From the NCBI GenBank assembly GCA_002841295.1, contig PHEU01000018.1, forward strand, positions 1-40,792: 40,792 bases of DNA. Direction: 5' to 3'. Position 1 is the stretch's first letter, and every line of letters starts with the position of its first letter. Of the stretch, positions 7,222-16,409 are shown in pieces. The stretch is from Actinobacteria bacterium HGW-Actinobacteria-6 (GTDB lineage Bacteria; Actinomycetota; Coriobacteriia; Anaerosomatales; Anaerosomataceae). Position numbers and translations under genes: made by a program. The notes under the pieces were generated by a model. That model did no database searches and was not told the DNA's origin. It saw nothing but the letters and a program-made list of their open reading frames with translations.

Positions 7222-9426
7222 TTGTCCCGACGCAGCCGTATTAGGCGTCATCATCCCAAACACACCGTTCTCCGGGTTCTGCTCAGCGGCCTGGCGCTTA
7301 CGCTCGTGGTAACCATCTTGCTCGCCGGAGTAGGCACAGCCGCCGCAATCGGACTTGCAACCAACTGGCTCACGGACCTGCCCAGCGTCACGGATCCTGC
7401 CGCATTCGCCGTCGCCCAGACCACCAAGATCTACTCGGCGGACGGCAAGCTTCTCGCAAACCTCTTCCTGGAGAACCGCCAGGTTGTCTCGCTCGACGAG
7501 ATATCCCCTTCCCTTCTACACGCCGTCGTTGCGGTCGAAGATGAGCGTTTCTACGAGCACAACGGCTTCGACGCCATCGGCATCGTACGCGCTGCCGTCA
7601 CCAACTTACGCGCAGGCGGTGTTTCAGAGGGTGCTTCAACAATCACCCAGCAGATCGTCCGCAACACCGTGCTCTCGGCAGAACGGACCGACATCTCCTA
7701 CAAGCGCAAAGTCCGTGAGGCGTATCTCGCGTATAAGCTTGAAGAAGTCATGTCAAAAGACGACATCCTTTCTATGTACCTGAACACCGTCTACTACGGC
7801 GAAGGCGCATACGGAGCGGAGTCCGCGGCGCTCACCTACTTCAACAAGAGCGCGAAGGACCTGACAATCGCCGAGGCGGCACTGCTCGCGGGACTCCCCC
7901 AGCAGCCGAGCCGCCTTTCGCCGTACGACAACATAGAAGGCGCCACCGCGCGACGCCAGTGGGTGCTCCAGAAGATGTACGAACAGGAGTACATCAGCAA
8001 AGCGGAGTACGACGAAGCCGTTGTCGAGAAGGTGATACTGAAGCGGGCAAAGAACCTGAATGAACACGGTGTGTACTCGGCTCCGTACTTTGTCGCGTAT
8101 GTTAAGAAGGTTCTCCAAGACGAATTCGGCACGTCGCTTGTGTTCAAGGGCGGCCTCAAGGTCTACACCTCACTCGATACCAAGCTGCAGAGCCAGGCCG
8201 AGAAAGCTGTTGGCAACGTACTGAACCTGAAGAGCGACCCCGACGCCGCACTGGTGGCGATCGACCCCTCATCGGGCAACATCAAGGCACTGGTCGGCGG
8301 ACGCGATTGGGACACGAACAAGTTCAACTTCGCGACCCAGGCAAAGCGTCAGCCCGGTTCCTCTTTCAAGATGTTCACCCTCGTGACGGCGCTCGCTTCA
8401 GGAATGCCGCCGAAGCGAATGCTCGACTCCTCATCGCCTGCAGTCATCCAAACCGGCGGGAAGCCATGGGTAGTCGGTAACGCTGAAGGCGGCGGCAAGG
8501 GCTACATCACGCTCCAGCAAGCCACGACTCACTCGGTCAACACAGCCTATGCGCGGCTCGCCAAGGAGCTGAGCGCAGCGAAGATCGTCAAGACCGCAAA
8601 GGCCATGGGAATCACCACCAAGCTCGAGCCGTACCTCTCCATCACCCTCGGGGGCCAGGAAGTTACGCCGCTTGAGATGGCGTCGGCATATGGAACGCTC
8701 GCGAACGAAGGGCGCCACTACCCCGCGACCGCAGTCACCAAGGTGGTTGATGCTGGCGGCAAGACCATTTTCGAGTCCGACGCTGAAGGATCGCAGGCAA
8801 TCACGCGTGAGGTTGCGTATGCCGCAACGCAGATCCTGAAGGGCGTCATCACTGGAGGAACGGCTACGCGCGCGAATATCGGCCGACCGGCTGCAGGCAA
8901 GACCGGAACCACGCAAGATTACCGTGATGCATGGTTTGTCGGTTACACGCCGCAGCTGTCGTGCTCGGTGTGGATGGGATACACACCGGAGAAGCCGATG
9001 CGTAACGTACATGGGCGGAGAGTCTTCGGTGGCACCTTCCCGGCACAGATCTGGCATGACTTCATGTCCGCAGCCTTGAAGAACGAACCCAAGCTGAACT
9101 TCAAGTCGGCACCATCGCCGAAGTACACATGGAAATCTACGTGGGACATTCCTAAGACCGAGGTTCCATTGGTTGTGGGGATGACCGAGGGCAGTGCTGG
9201 CAGCATGCTCAAGAAGGCCGACTACAAGGTAACCGTCAGCTACGCGTACAGTCCGAGCATTGCCAAGGGGCGCGTCATCAGTCAGAGTCCGGCCGGTGGC
9301 ACCAAAGTCTTGCCCGGGGCAACCGTGACTATCGTGGTATCAAAGGGCATAGATCCAAGCACACCACCACCTCCTCCACCACCGCCTGACGCAACCAGCA
9401 CGCCCCCGGCAACGGGGACGCCATAG
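7222..9426 (+). CDS. Class A penicillin-binding protein with PASTA domain
   Basis: A second bifunctional peptidoglycan synthase, 734 residues, paralogous to the protein at 2047. It has a short basic N-terminus and a membrane anchor at about 16-48. The GT51 domain has catalytic Glu106 (VEDERFYEHNG) and ASTITQQ; the transpeptidase shows S380-SFK, S438-VN and K560-TG. A single PASTA domain (about 648-709) is followed by a tail with eight consecutive prolines and Pro/Thr-rich residues, instead of the PKD domain of its paralogue. The start is TTG at 7222: GGAAGGAG lies 6 nt upstream, and no other start fits this site. The gene ends in the left arm of a 19-bp inverted repeat shared with the convergent neighbour. 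The two enzymes may be division- or elongation-specific, but the sequence does not say which. Confidence 0.94.
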   Translation: MSRRSRIRRHHPKHTVLRVLLSGLALTLVVTILLAGVGTAAAIGLATNWLTDLPSVTDPAAFAVAQTTKIYSADGKLLANLFLENRQVVSLDEISPSLLHAVVAVEDERFYEHNGFDAIGIVRAAVTNLRAGGVSEGASTITQQIVRNTVLSAERTDISYKRKVREAYLAYKLEEVMSKDDILSMYLNTVYYGEGAYGAESAALTYFNKSAKDLTIAEAALLAGLPQQPSRLSPYDNIEGATARRQWVLQKMYEQEYISKAEYDEAVVEKVILKRAKNLNEHGVYSAPYFVAYVKKVLQDEFGTSLVFKGGLKVYTSLDTKLQSQAEKAVGNVLNLKSDPDAALVAIDPSSGNIKALVGGRDWDTNKFNFATQAKRQPGSSFKMFTLVTALASGMPPKRMLDSSSPAVIQTGGKPWVVGNAEGGGKGYITLQQATTHSVNTAYARLAKELSAAKIVKTAKAMGITTKLEPYLSITLGGQEVTPLEMASAYGTLANEGRHYPATAVTKVVDAGGKTIFESDAEGSQAITREVAYAATQILKGVITGGTATRANIGRPAAGKTGTTQDYRDAWFVGYTPQLSCSVWMGYTPEKPMRNVHGRRVFGGTFPAQIWHDFMSAALKNEPKLNFKSAPSPKYTWKSTWDIPKTEVPLVVGMTEGSAGSMLKKADYKVTVSYAYSPSIAKGRVISQSPAGGTKVLPGATVTIVVSKGIDPSTPPPPPPPPDATSTPPATGTP

Positions 9427-9469
9427 ATAGCGAAGAGCCCGGGCACCGCGCCCGGGCTCTTCGCTATCT
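9425..9469. terminator. Perfect 19-bp inverted repeat, probable bidirectional terminator
   Basis: AGATAGCGAAGAGCCCGGG (9425-9443) and its exact complement (9451-9469) flank a seven-base loop between two convergent genes. The left arm begins within the PBP stop codon. Neither side has a clear T-tract, so the length and GC content of the stem, not a U-run, would have to drive termination. Confidence 0.7.
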
Positions 9470-9485
9470 CCACTACTATCACGGC

Positions 9486-10442
9486 CTATGCATTGCGAGC
9501 CACACGAACCATTCCGGAGACGCAGTGGACTTCGACGCCCCTGCTTTCAATCTCATCGAGGATCAGATTCATGCCAAGCGCGTCGGAAGAGATATGCCCT
9601 GCAATCACCAGGTTGAGCTTCAACTTCTCGGCGTGCTTGCGATGCTCCTCTGAGTAGTGCATCCCGACGAGCGTTCCGACCCCCGCCGTCGAGAGCCGGT
9701 CGAGCGCCTCTTTGGGTCCCGAGGTGCCGCCCGTCATATCGACGACGATTCTGCCGCATCGGCCAGCATCGGAACCCTGAACGACGATCGGACCGTAGCC
9801 TTTCCTGGCAGCATCGGCATACTCAGGGATACGTCGCAGCGACCTCACGAGGTCATCAAGCGTGCGAGGCGCCTCGGCCTCTACGTGGCTCAACACGAAC
9901 GCATTCACGCTATTGTCGGCGGGCGTATGACACGACATCGACGCGAAGCCAAGAGCGCGGGCAGCATCGATGGCACGGTAGTGATTAACCGGCATGATGC
10001 TCCGGCGTACCTCCTCGGCGCGAGGCGCGATGAGTGCATCCGCTGCGGCGATTCCCACGCCCTGCGCGGCCCACAGATCCGCCTGCATGTACATCACCTC
10101 GTGCAGATTGGCGTATCCCGGTCCCTCGGGGTGATGCGCGAGAACGAGGTCGATCGTCGCGCCGTTCGCGCGCATTCGATCGGCGAGCACCACCTCCCCG
10201 ACCTCCATGTCGATGCCCGTGATGAGGCCGCGAATCTCCATCTCTGGATCGCCAACGCAGATTCTTGTGTCGGAGTACGGGTTGGTCAGTCTCTCCGTGT
10301 CAAAGAACTGCCGGTCGTCTTCTTCGAGCTTGTCATACGCCTTGCGCGCCTCATCGAGAACGTGCTTGATTTCAGCTTCGCTCCGGACATCCTCGTGCAT
10401 GCCCTTGTCGATCGCGGTTCGGTAGATTTCGCTCAGCTTCAT
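9486..10442 (-). CDS. NIF3-like (DUF34) metal-binding protein
   Basis: A 318-residue protein resembling the NIF3/DUF34 family, whose members bind a dinuclear metal site; the biochemical role is unsettled. Visible hallmarks are the paired histidines in LAHHPEG (103-104), the HTPADN segment near 172-177 and a C-terminal AGHISSDALGMN, which correspond to the family's His-His, Asp and His/acidic ligand positions. The central region (VVVQGSDAGRCGRI onward) is more divergent than in typical members. ATG 10442 is chosen with a weak AGGG upstream; an in-frame ATG at 10574 would add 44 basic, low-complexity residues that look non-native. It is the last gene on the minus strand before the 9425-9469 hairpin, 186 nt behind the acetyltransferase gene, so it may have its own promoter (a TACAAT-like sequence lies near 10577). 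Confidence 0.65.
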   Translation of the reverse strand: MKLSEIYRTAIDKGMHEDVRSEAEIKHVLDEARKAYDKLEEDDRQFFDTERLTNPYSDTRICVGDPEMEIRGLITGIDMEVGEVVLADRMRANGATIDLVLAHHPEGPGYANLHEVMYMQADLWAAQGVGIAAADALIAPRAEEVRRSIMPVNHYRAIDAARALGFASMSCHTPADNSVNAFVLSHVEAEAPRTLDDLVRSLRRIPEYADAARKGYGPIVVQGSDAGRCGRIVVDMTGGTSGPKEALDRLSTAGVGTLVGMHYSEEHRKHAEKLKLNLVIAGHISSDALGMNLILDEIESRGVEVHCVSGMVRVARNA

Positions 10443-10628
10443 GCGATTGCCCTTCGGTCTGCGCGCCATGCCTCGGCCCGGACGCGGTTCTTCCTTGAGG
10501 GAGGTACCCATTGCGGATGCGATGAAAGCGCGAGCGCAGCCAATATTCCGCCGAGAGACCCCGTGCTTCGACATTGTATGCGAACGGCAAGTCCCTGTGG
10601 CCGATTCTATACAGGCCGAAATGCCTTG

Positions 10629-11123
10629 CTACAGCGGACGCTTGAGAAAGACGAGCGACACGTCGGCGGGTACGTGACTGAAGTCGCGAAACGACTCTGT
10701 CGCCACAAAGCCAAGACTCCGGTACATCCTGAGCGCGCTGTCCATGACTCCGGGTAGCGTGGTCAGGTAGCACTCGGCGTATCCCAGAGCTCGGGCATGA
10801 TCGAGCGCCGCGCGAGCGAGCGCCCTGCCAAGTCCTTGACCACGTACTTCGCCTCGCACGAAGAGACGTTTGATCTCACACGCCGTGCCACTCTGCTCGC
10901 GAATGCCTACAATCCCAACGGCTCGTCCGGAGTCGTCGCGAGCTAGCAGGAGCACGCCACCGGGCGCCTCGTACGGCGCCGGGAGTGTCTGAGTCTCGGC
11001 CGCGACAGTGGTCGTACCCGCAAGATCGCCGAGCCACGAACCGTACGCTTCAAAGAGCGTCCAGGCGTCGTCAAGCCCCACCGGATCATTGCGCTCGACG
11101 ACCGAGATGTAGAACTGCGACAT
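10629..11123 (-). CDS. GNAT family N-acetyltransferase
   Basis: A 164-residue acetyl-CoA-dependent acyltransferase. The fold core is clear: IVGIREQSG and IKRLFVR strands, the acetyl-CoA loop RGQGLGRALA, then ALRMYRSLGF near the C-terminus. The substrate is unknown. The start is ATG 11123, 7 nt after the argH stop, with GGGGGAG at the end of argH as ribosome-binding site, so it is very probably translated as part of the arginine operon. The position invites comparison with ArgA-type acetylglutamate synthases and with ArgH-GNAT fusions known in some marine bacteria, but this operon already has the recycling enzyme ArgJ. A separate role in amino acid or polyamine acetylation is equally possible. 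Confidence 0.85.
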   Translation of the reverse strand: MSQFYISVVERNDPVGLDDAWTLFEAYGSWLGDLAGTTTVAAETQTLPAPYEAPGGVLLLARDDSGRAVGIVGIREQSGTACEIKRLFVRGEVRGQGLGRALARAALDHARALGYAECYLTTLPGVMDSALRMYRSLGFVATESFRDFSHVPADVSLVFLKRPL

Positions 11124-11130
11124 TCGGTCG

Positions 11131-12549
11131 CTACTCCCCCAGGTTCTCCGCCATCCAGAGCTCATCTGCAGCAAGTGCGGCAGCCGCAGCAGCACGCTGC
11201 TCGGCGACCCGCGCCGGTGAGGTGCCACCTTCGGTAACCCGACGGGAGACGACGTTGGCGATGTCGACGGACGAGAGGGCGTCTTCCTTAAACACAGGGG
11301 ATGCCGCCGCGAGTTCAGCGTGCGTGAGCTCCTGCAACGAGCGACCTTCGCGCTCGCAGGCGAGCACGAGCTTGCCGACGACTTCGTGCGCCTCTCGGAA
11401 GGGAACACCGTGCGCCGCGAGGTAGTCTGCAAGATCGGTGGCGGCCATGAAGCCTCCACGGGCACCCTCGGCCATTCGAGCTGCATTCACGCGCATCGTA
11501 GAGAGCATGCCTTCGACCGCGGTGAGCGAATCGGCAAGCGTGTCGATCGCATCGAACGCGGGCTCCTTGTCCTCCTGCATGTCTTTGTTGTACGCCAGCG
11601 GAAGGCTCTTGAGCGTCACGAGCAGCGCCGTGAGGTCGCCCACCACTCGACCGGTCTTGCCGCGCACGAGCTCGGCAAAGTCGGGGTTCTTCTTCTGTGG
11701 CATGATGCTTGAGCCGGTCGACCAGGCATCGTCCATCGTGATGAAGCCGAATTCCTCGGTCGACCACAGGATGAGCTCCTCGGCGAGGCGCGAAAGGTGC
11801 ACCATGCCGAGAGCGCATGCGTACGTGAGGTCAGCGAGGAAGTCGCGGTCCGAGACGGCATCGAGCGAGTTCGGCGACACTGCCGAGAAGCCGAGCTCAT
11901 CGGCAACAGCGCGTCTGTCGAGCGGGAACGTGGTGCCTGCGAGCGCGGCGCTGCCAAGCGGCAGGACGTCCGCGGCCTCGTAGGCATGTTGCAGTCGCCG
12001 CGCATCGCGCGTGAGCATCCATGAGTACGCCAGCATATGGTGGCCGAAGAGCACCGGCTGTGCCTTCTGGAGGTGCGTGTAACCGGGCATGACGACGTTC
12101 TCGTGCTCGCCCGCGAGGCGCACCAGCGTGGCGCGCACACCCGCGTTGGCTGAAAGCAGTCGAAGTGCCTCGCGCTTGGCGTGGAGGCGTGTGTCGGTGG
12201 CAACCTGGTCGTTACGCGAACGCCCGGTATGCAGCCGCTTGCCCGCATCACCGATACGTCGCGTGAGCTCGCCCTCGACGGCCATGTGGATGTCCTCGTC
12301 AGCGTAGTCGAACGCGAACTCCCCTGCCTTGATATCGGCTAGTATGCCGAGGAGCCCAGCCTCGATGGCAGAGGCATCCTCGGTAGAGATCACACCTTGC
12401 GTGCCGAGCATCCGTGCGTGCGCGATCGACCCGGCGATGTCCTCGGCGTAGAGGCGTGCGTCAACGCCGAGTGACGCACCGAAGCGCTGCTGGAACTCGC
12501 CGGGCGTGCCGGTGAAACGGCCGCCCCAGGGGGTCTTCGCGTCTGGCAT
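11131..12549 (-). CDS. argH: Argininosuccinate lyase
   Basis: This enzyme performs the last step of arginine synthesis, splitting argininosuccinate into arginine and fumarate; it is cytoplasmic and tetrameric. The 472-residue product shows the superfamily signature GSSIMPQKKNPD and the conserved TPGYTHLQKAQP segment with its active-site histidine. The start is ATG 12549 (MPDAKTPWGGRF), 5 nt after the argG stop; the longer open frame runs back into argG and is rejected. It is coupled to argG on the left-going arginine transcript. The length is normal for the family. Confidence 0.97.
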   Translation of the reverse strand: MPDAKTPWGGRFTGTPGEFQQRFGASLGVDARLYAEDIAGSIAHARMLGTQGVISTEDASAIEAGLLGILADIKAGEFAFDYADEDIHMAVEGELTRRIGDAGKRLHTGRSRNDQVATDTRLHAKREALRLLSANAGVRATLVRLAGEHENVVMPGYTHLQKAQPVLFGHHMLAYSWMLTRDARRLQHAYEAADVLPLGSAALAGTTFPLDRRAVADELGFSAVSPNSLDAVSDRDFLADLTYACALGMVHLSRLAEELILWSTEEFGFITMDDAWSTGSSIMPQKKNPDFAELVRGKTGRVVGDLTALLVTLKSLPLAYNKDMQEDKEPAFDAIDTLADSLTAVEGMLSTMRVNAARMAEGARGGFMAATDLADYLAAHGVPFREAHEVVGKLVLACEREGRSLQELTHAELAAASPVFKEDALSSVDIANVVSRRVTEGGTSPARVAEQRAAAAAALAADELWMAENLGE

Positions 12550-12554
12550 CAAGC

Positions 12555-13781
12555 CTATACCTCGCCCTCTTTGCCGACCTTGCGGCGCTGGCGTGCCCAG
12601 ACCTTCGTGGGCAGTCCGTGCAGATCGATGAAGCCCTTCGCAGCCTTGTGGTCGAAGCTGTCGGACTCGTCGTACGTCGCGAGGTTGTAATCGTAGAGCG
12701 AGTACGGGCTGCGGCGGCCAACGGTCACGCAGCTGCCCTTGAAGAAGCGGAGGCGGACGTCGCCGGTAACGAGCTGCTGAGTCGACTCGATGAAACCGTC
12801 GAGCGCCTCTTTGAGCGGCGAGTACCACATACCGTTATAGACAAGCTCGGACCACTTCTGCTCGATCTGGAGCTTGTAGTGGAGCAGGTCACGTTCAAGG
12901 CACAGGTCCTCAAGCGCCTTGTGGGCAGTGATGAGCGTAAGAGCGCCGGGAACCTCGTAGATCTCGCGGCTCTTCACGCCGATGAGACGGTTCTCGATCA
13001 TGTCGATGCGACCAAAGCCGTGCTTGCCTGCGAGTTCGTTCATGCAGTTGATGACCTCATGGAAACTCATGATCTCGCCGTTGAGCGCAACCGGGATGCC
13101 CTGCTCGAAGCTGAGCTCGACATACTCCGGGTCGTCGCACTGATGACCGCGGGCGTCTGCGGTGAGCGTGTAGATGTCTGCCGGCGGCTCGACCCACGGG
13201 TCTTCGAGCACACCACACTCGATCGCGCGTCCCCAGAGGTTGTCGTCGATCGAGTACGGGCTCTTCTTCGTTGTGGGTACGGGAATCCCACGTGCCTCGG
13301 CGTACTCCATCTCCTGTTCACGGGTGTGAAGATCCCACTCGCGAACCGGAGCCATGATCTCAATATCGGGATCAAGGGCGGCAATACCGACCTCGAAGCG
13401 TACCTGGTCGTTGCCCTTTCCGGTACAGCCGTGCGCGATGTACTTCGCCTGATGGCGGTGCGCCTCTTCGACGAGGTGCTTCACGATGATCGGCCGACTC
13501 ATTGCCGAGACGAGCGGGTACTTGTTCTCATACAGCGCGTTCGCCTTGAGCGCCTTGGCAATGAACTCCTCGACGTACTCCTCGCGCACGTCTTTCACGA
13601 TCGACTCGACTGCGCCGATGCCAAGAGCCTTCTGGCGAACGACCTCAAGGTCCTGACGCTCCTGACCGACGTCGATCGCGAGTGCGATGACGTCAACGTT
13701 CTTCTCTTCTTTCAGCCACTGGATCGCGACTGAAGTGTCGAGACCACCGGAGTACGCCAGAATAACCTTCTCTTTGCTCAC
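12555..13781 (-). CDS. argG: Argininosuccinate synthase
   Basis: This ATP-dependent enzyme condenses citrulline and aspartate to argininosuccinate. The 408-residue product begins with the PP-loop AYSGGLDTSVA (about residues 9-19) typical of the N-type ATP pyrophosphatases. It also has the conserved segments HGCTGKGNDQVRFE and SPYSIDDNLWGR. The start is GTG 13781, with GAAGAAGGGG upstream. It lies between argR (27 nt away) and argH (5 nt). Nothing is odd in the frame. Confidence 0.97.
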   Translation of the reverse strand: MSKEKVILAYSGGLDTSVAIQWLKEEKNVDVIALAIDVGQERQDLEVVRQKALGIGAVESIVKDVREEYVEEFIAKALKANALYENKYPLVSAMSRPIIVKHLVEEAHRHQAKYIAHGCTGKGNDQVRFEVGIAALDPDIEIMAPVREWDLHTREQEMEYAEARGIPVPTTKKSPYSIDDNLWGRAIECGVLEDPWVEPPADIYTLTADARGHQCDDPEYVELSFEQGIPVALNGEIMSFHEVINCMNELAGKHGFGRIDMIENRLIGVKSREIYEVPGALTLITAHKALEDLCLERDLLHYKLQIEQKWSELVYNGMWYSPLKEALDGFIESTQQLVTGDVRLRFFKGSCVTVGRRSPYSLYDYNLATYDESDSFDHKAAKGFIDLHGLPTKVWARQRRKVGKEGEV

Positions 13782-13808
13782 GCTGTATGCCCCTTCTTCC
13801 GACGTAGC

Positions 13809-14240
13809 CTAGGTATGGCCACGAAACTTGGTGATGCTGTCCAGTACCGACTCAGCGTCGGCGTCAGTACGGGCGATGATGAGAATCGTGTCGTCTCCGG
13901 CTATCGAGCCGAGCACCTCATCGAGCTCCGCACCGTCAAGGGCTGCGCCAACACCCGCGCCGGCACCCGTACTACACTTCACTAAGACGAGGTTGTTCGC
14001 ACGCACGACGCTCGTCACGAGCTCAGAGATCATGCGCTGAAGATGCAGGTCCTCGGCGAGCACGTATACGCCCTCAGGGAGCTTGCGCAGCCCCATGTCG
14101 GCAATGTCACGCGAGACCGTGGCCTGCGTGCAGTCGTAGCCGTGCTGCTTGAGGCGATCCACTAGGTCTCGCTGGGTACGAACCCGCTCGCGTCGCACGA
14201 TCTTTCGGATTGCGTCTTGTCGTTCGCGTCGCTTTCTCAT
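13809..14240 (-). CDS. argR: Arginine repressor
   Basis: This 143-residue regulator normally forms hexamers that bind ARG boxes when arginine is present. The N-terminal winged helix-turn-helix has the recognition segment CTQATVSRDI. The C-terminal domain carries the arginine-binding GAGAGVGAALD motif and GDDTILIIA. It is encoded inside the operon it should control, between argF and argG, as in other actinobacteria, so it is probably autoregulated through the operator in front of argC. The ATG start has AAGGGTGGGAAG upstream. Confidence 0.95.
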   Translation of the reverse strand: MRKRRERQDAIRKIVRRERVRTQRDLVDRLKQHGYDCTQATVSRDIADMGLRKLPEGVYVLAEDLHLQRMISELVTSVVRANNLVLVKCSTGAGAGVGAALDGAELDEVLGSIAGDDTILIIARTDADAESVLDSITKFRGHT

Positions 14241-14273
14241 CTGTCTCTTCCCACCCTTTGGCAGATTGTTTTC

Positions 14274-15206
14274 CTAGAGCACCAGCGAGAGCCAGGCCCG
14301 CTGTGCATGAAGGCGGTTCTCGGCCTCATCAAAGACGACGGAGTAGCCCGCGTCTATGACTTCGTTCGTGACCTCTTCGCCGCGATGCGCCGGGAGGCAG
14401 TGCATGAAGATGGCGTCGCTGTTCGCAAGCGACATGAGCGGCGCGTCTATGGAGTAGCCCGCGAATTCCTTGACCCGCGCAGCATGCTCGGCTTCCTGGC
14501 CCATTGACGCCCACGTGTCAGTGATCACAACGTCTGAGCCGCTCACCGCAAGCTTCGGGTCGTTCGTGACCTCAAGCTGCGCGCCAGTGCCGTAGCGCTC
14601 GGCAAGTCCACGCGCGGTTGCCACAACGTCTGCCGAAGGCTCGAAACCAGCCGGACCGGCGATGGTCACGTGCATGCCGGTGAGTGCTCCTGCGAGAAGG
14701 TAGGTATTGGCCATGTTGTTGCCGTCACCGACGTAGGCGAGCTTGAGACCTGCGGTGCGACCTTTGTGCTCGCGGATGGTCAGCAGGTCAGCAAGACCCT
14801 GACATGGGTGGTAGTCATCGGTCAGCGCATTCACGACAGGCACCGAGGCATGCTCGGCAACCTCTTCGATATGCGCCTGCGCGAACGTGCGAAGCACGAT
14901 GACGTCAACGTAGCGCTCAAGGACCTTGATGGTGTCGTGCACGGTCTCCTCGCGCGAGAACGCATCTGCGGGTCCGAGCACGACCGGATGCAGGCCAAGA
15001 TCGACGCACGCCAGCTCGAAGGAGACGCGCGTACGCAACGACGGCTTCATGAAGATGAGGGCCGCAGACTTGCCGGTGGCAACCGGCGGTTTACCTGTAG
15101 TCTTTCGAAGATGCTTCTGGGCAATCGCCCGTTCAAGAACAGTCTCGACTTCTTGAGGGGTGAGATCACCAAGGGTAAGTAGATCGCGACCATGTAGGTT
15201 CTGCAT
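14274..15206 (-). CDS. argF: Ornithine carbamoyltransferase
   Basis: The enzyme converts ornithine and carbamoyl phosphate to citrulline. The 310-residue product has the carbamoyl-phosphate motif SLRTR, the HPCQGLADL segment and the ornithine-loop MHCLPAHRGEEV near the C-terminus. ATG 15206 overlaps the argD stop by one base (TGATG) and has AGGGAG upstream, so translation is probably coupled. An arginine-catabolic arcB role is unlikely in this biosynthetic operon. Confidence 0.97.
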   Translation of the reverse strand: MQNLHGRDLLTLGDLTPQEVETVLERAIAQKHLRKTTGKPPVATGKSAALIFMKPSLRTRVSFELACVDLGLHPVVLGPADAFSREETVHDTIKVLERYVDVIVLRTFAQAHIEEVAEHASVPVVNALTDDYHPCQGLADLLTIREHKGRTAGLKLAYVGDGNNMANTYLLAGALTGMHVTIAGPAGFEPSADVVATARGLAERYGTGAQLEVTNDPKLAVSGSDVVITDTWASMGQEAEHAARVKEFAGYSIDAPLMSLANSDAIFMHCLPAHRGEEVTNEVIDAGYSVVFDEAENRLHAQRAWLSLVL

Positions 15207-16408
15207 CAGGAACTCCCTAGCGCTGCGGACAGTGTCTGGAGAAGTGTATCAACTTCCGCCTTGTTGCATACCAATGGCGGAAGAAAACGTAACACAGAAT
15301 CGCCGACGTTCAGCGCAACAATGCCGTGTTCCAGCGCTTCTGATGCAACGCGCGCTGCAATCGGCTCGGCAAGCGTGATTCCCACCATCAAACCGCGGCC
15401 GCGAACATCTATGATCGCCCCCGTCTTCACGCCAAGCGCTGAGAGGCCCTCGCGCATGTACGTCCCCACTGCGATCGCATTCGCGCCGAGGTGCTCAGCT
15501 TCGAGAGCATCGATGGTAGCGAGTGCGGCGGCACACACGACCGGACCGCCACCAAAGGTGGAGCCATGGTCCCCGGGGCGGAATGCATCTGCGACTGGGT
15601 CAATGGCGACGACCGCGCCGATCGGCAGGCCGTTGGCCATACCCTTGGCAAGCGTCATGATGTCCGGCTTCACGCCGTACCCCTGCCACGCGAACGGGGT
15701 GCCCGTGCGGAAGAACCCGGTCTGGACCTCGTCGAAGATGAGCAGCACACCGCGCTCGTCGCAGAGCGTGCGCACGGCGCTCAGATACGCCGGATCGCAC
15801 TCGAAAACCCCGCCCTCGCCCTGAATCGGCTCGAGCAACACCGCGCACACCGTCTGGTCCATCTCGGCAAAGAGCGCGTCGATGTCGTTGAGCGGAATGT
15901 GGGTGAAGCCGCTCGGCAGCGGCTCGAAGGCTTCTTGCTTGGACGGCTGGCCGGTCGCCGCAAGCGTTGCCAGCGTCCTGCCGTGGAACGAGCGTTCCGC
16001 CGAGATGATCCTTGTGCAGCTCTCACCACCATTCGCCTTGCCATAACGCCTCGCAAGCTTGATCGCACCCTCGTTCGCCTCGGCGCCGGAGTTTGCGAAG
16101 AAGACCTTCGCGCCGCCACCGAAAAGCCCGATGAGGCGCTCGGCAAGCTCGTCGCGATGCTCGACGTAGAAGAGGTTGCTCACGTGAACGAGCTTACTCA
16201 TCTGCTCGCACACCGCGTCCGTGACGGCCGGATGGGCATGCCCGAGGTTAACAACACCGATGCCGGCGATGAAGTCGAGGTACTCGCGACCAGCATCGTC
16301 GTAGAGGCGCATTCCTTCGCCGCGCACGAACATCACCGGCTTGCGGGCGTACGTGGGCATGTGGACGCGAGCGTCGAGCGCTGTGGTGGTATCGAAGAGC
16401 TCGCCCAT
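15206..16408 (-). CDS. argD: Acetylornithine aminotransferase
   Basis: A PLP-dependent class III aminotransferase converting N-acetylglutamate semialdehyde to N-acetylornithine; relatives also act in lysine synthesis. The 400-residue product has NSGAEANEGAIKLAR, the IFDEVQTGFFRTG cofactor segment and the Schiff-base lysine in TLAKGMANGLPIG, followed by GSTFGGGPV. The ATG start lies 1 nt after the argB stop. The assignment as ArgD rather than a GABA or ornithine aminotransferase rests mainly on its position between argB and argF. Confidence 0.95.
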   Translation of the reverse strand: MGELFDTTTALDARVHMPTYARKPVMFVRGEGMRLYDDAGREYLDFIAGIGVVNLGHAHPAVTDAVCEQMSKLVHVSNLFYVEHRDELAERLIGLFGGGAKVFFANSGAEANEGAIKLARRYGKANGGESCTRIISAERSFHGRTLATLAATGQPSKQEAFEPLPSGFTHIPLNDIDALFAEMDQTVCAVLLEPIQGEGGVFECDPAYLSAVRTLCDERGVLLIFDEVQTGFFRTGTPFAWQGYGVKPDIMTLAKGMANGLPIGAVVAIDPVADAFRPGDHGSTFGGGPVVCAAALATIDALEAEHLGANAIAVGTYMREGLSALGVKTGAIIDVRGRGLMVGITLAEPIAARVASEALEHGIVALNVGDSVLRFLPPLVCNKAEVDTLLQTLSAALGSS

Positions 16409-16409
16409 C

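Noticed and set aside
11131-11486. GNAT protein extended to 285 residues
   Set aside because: The upstream part is argH read in another frame; ATG 11123 follows a good ribosome-binding site just after the argH stop.
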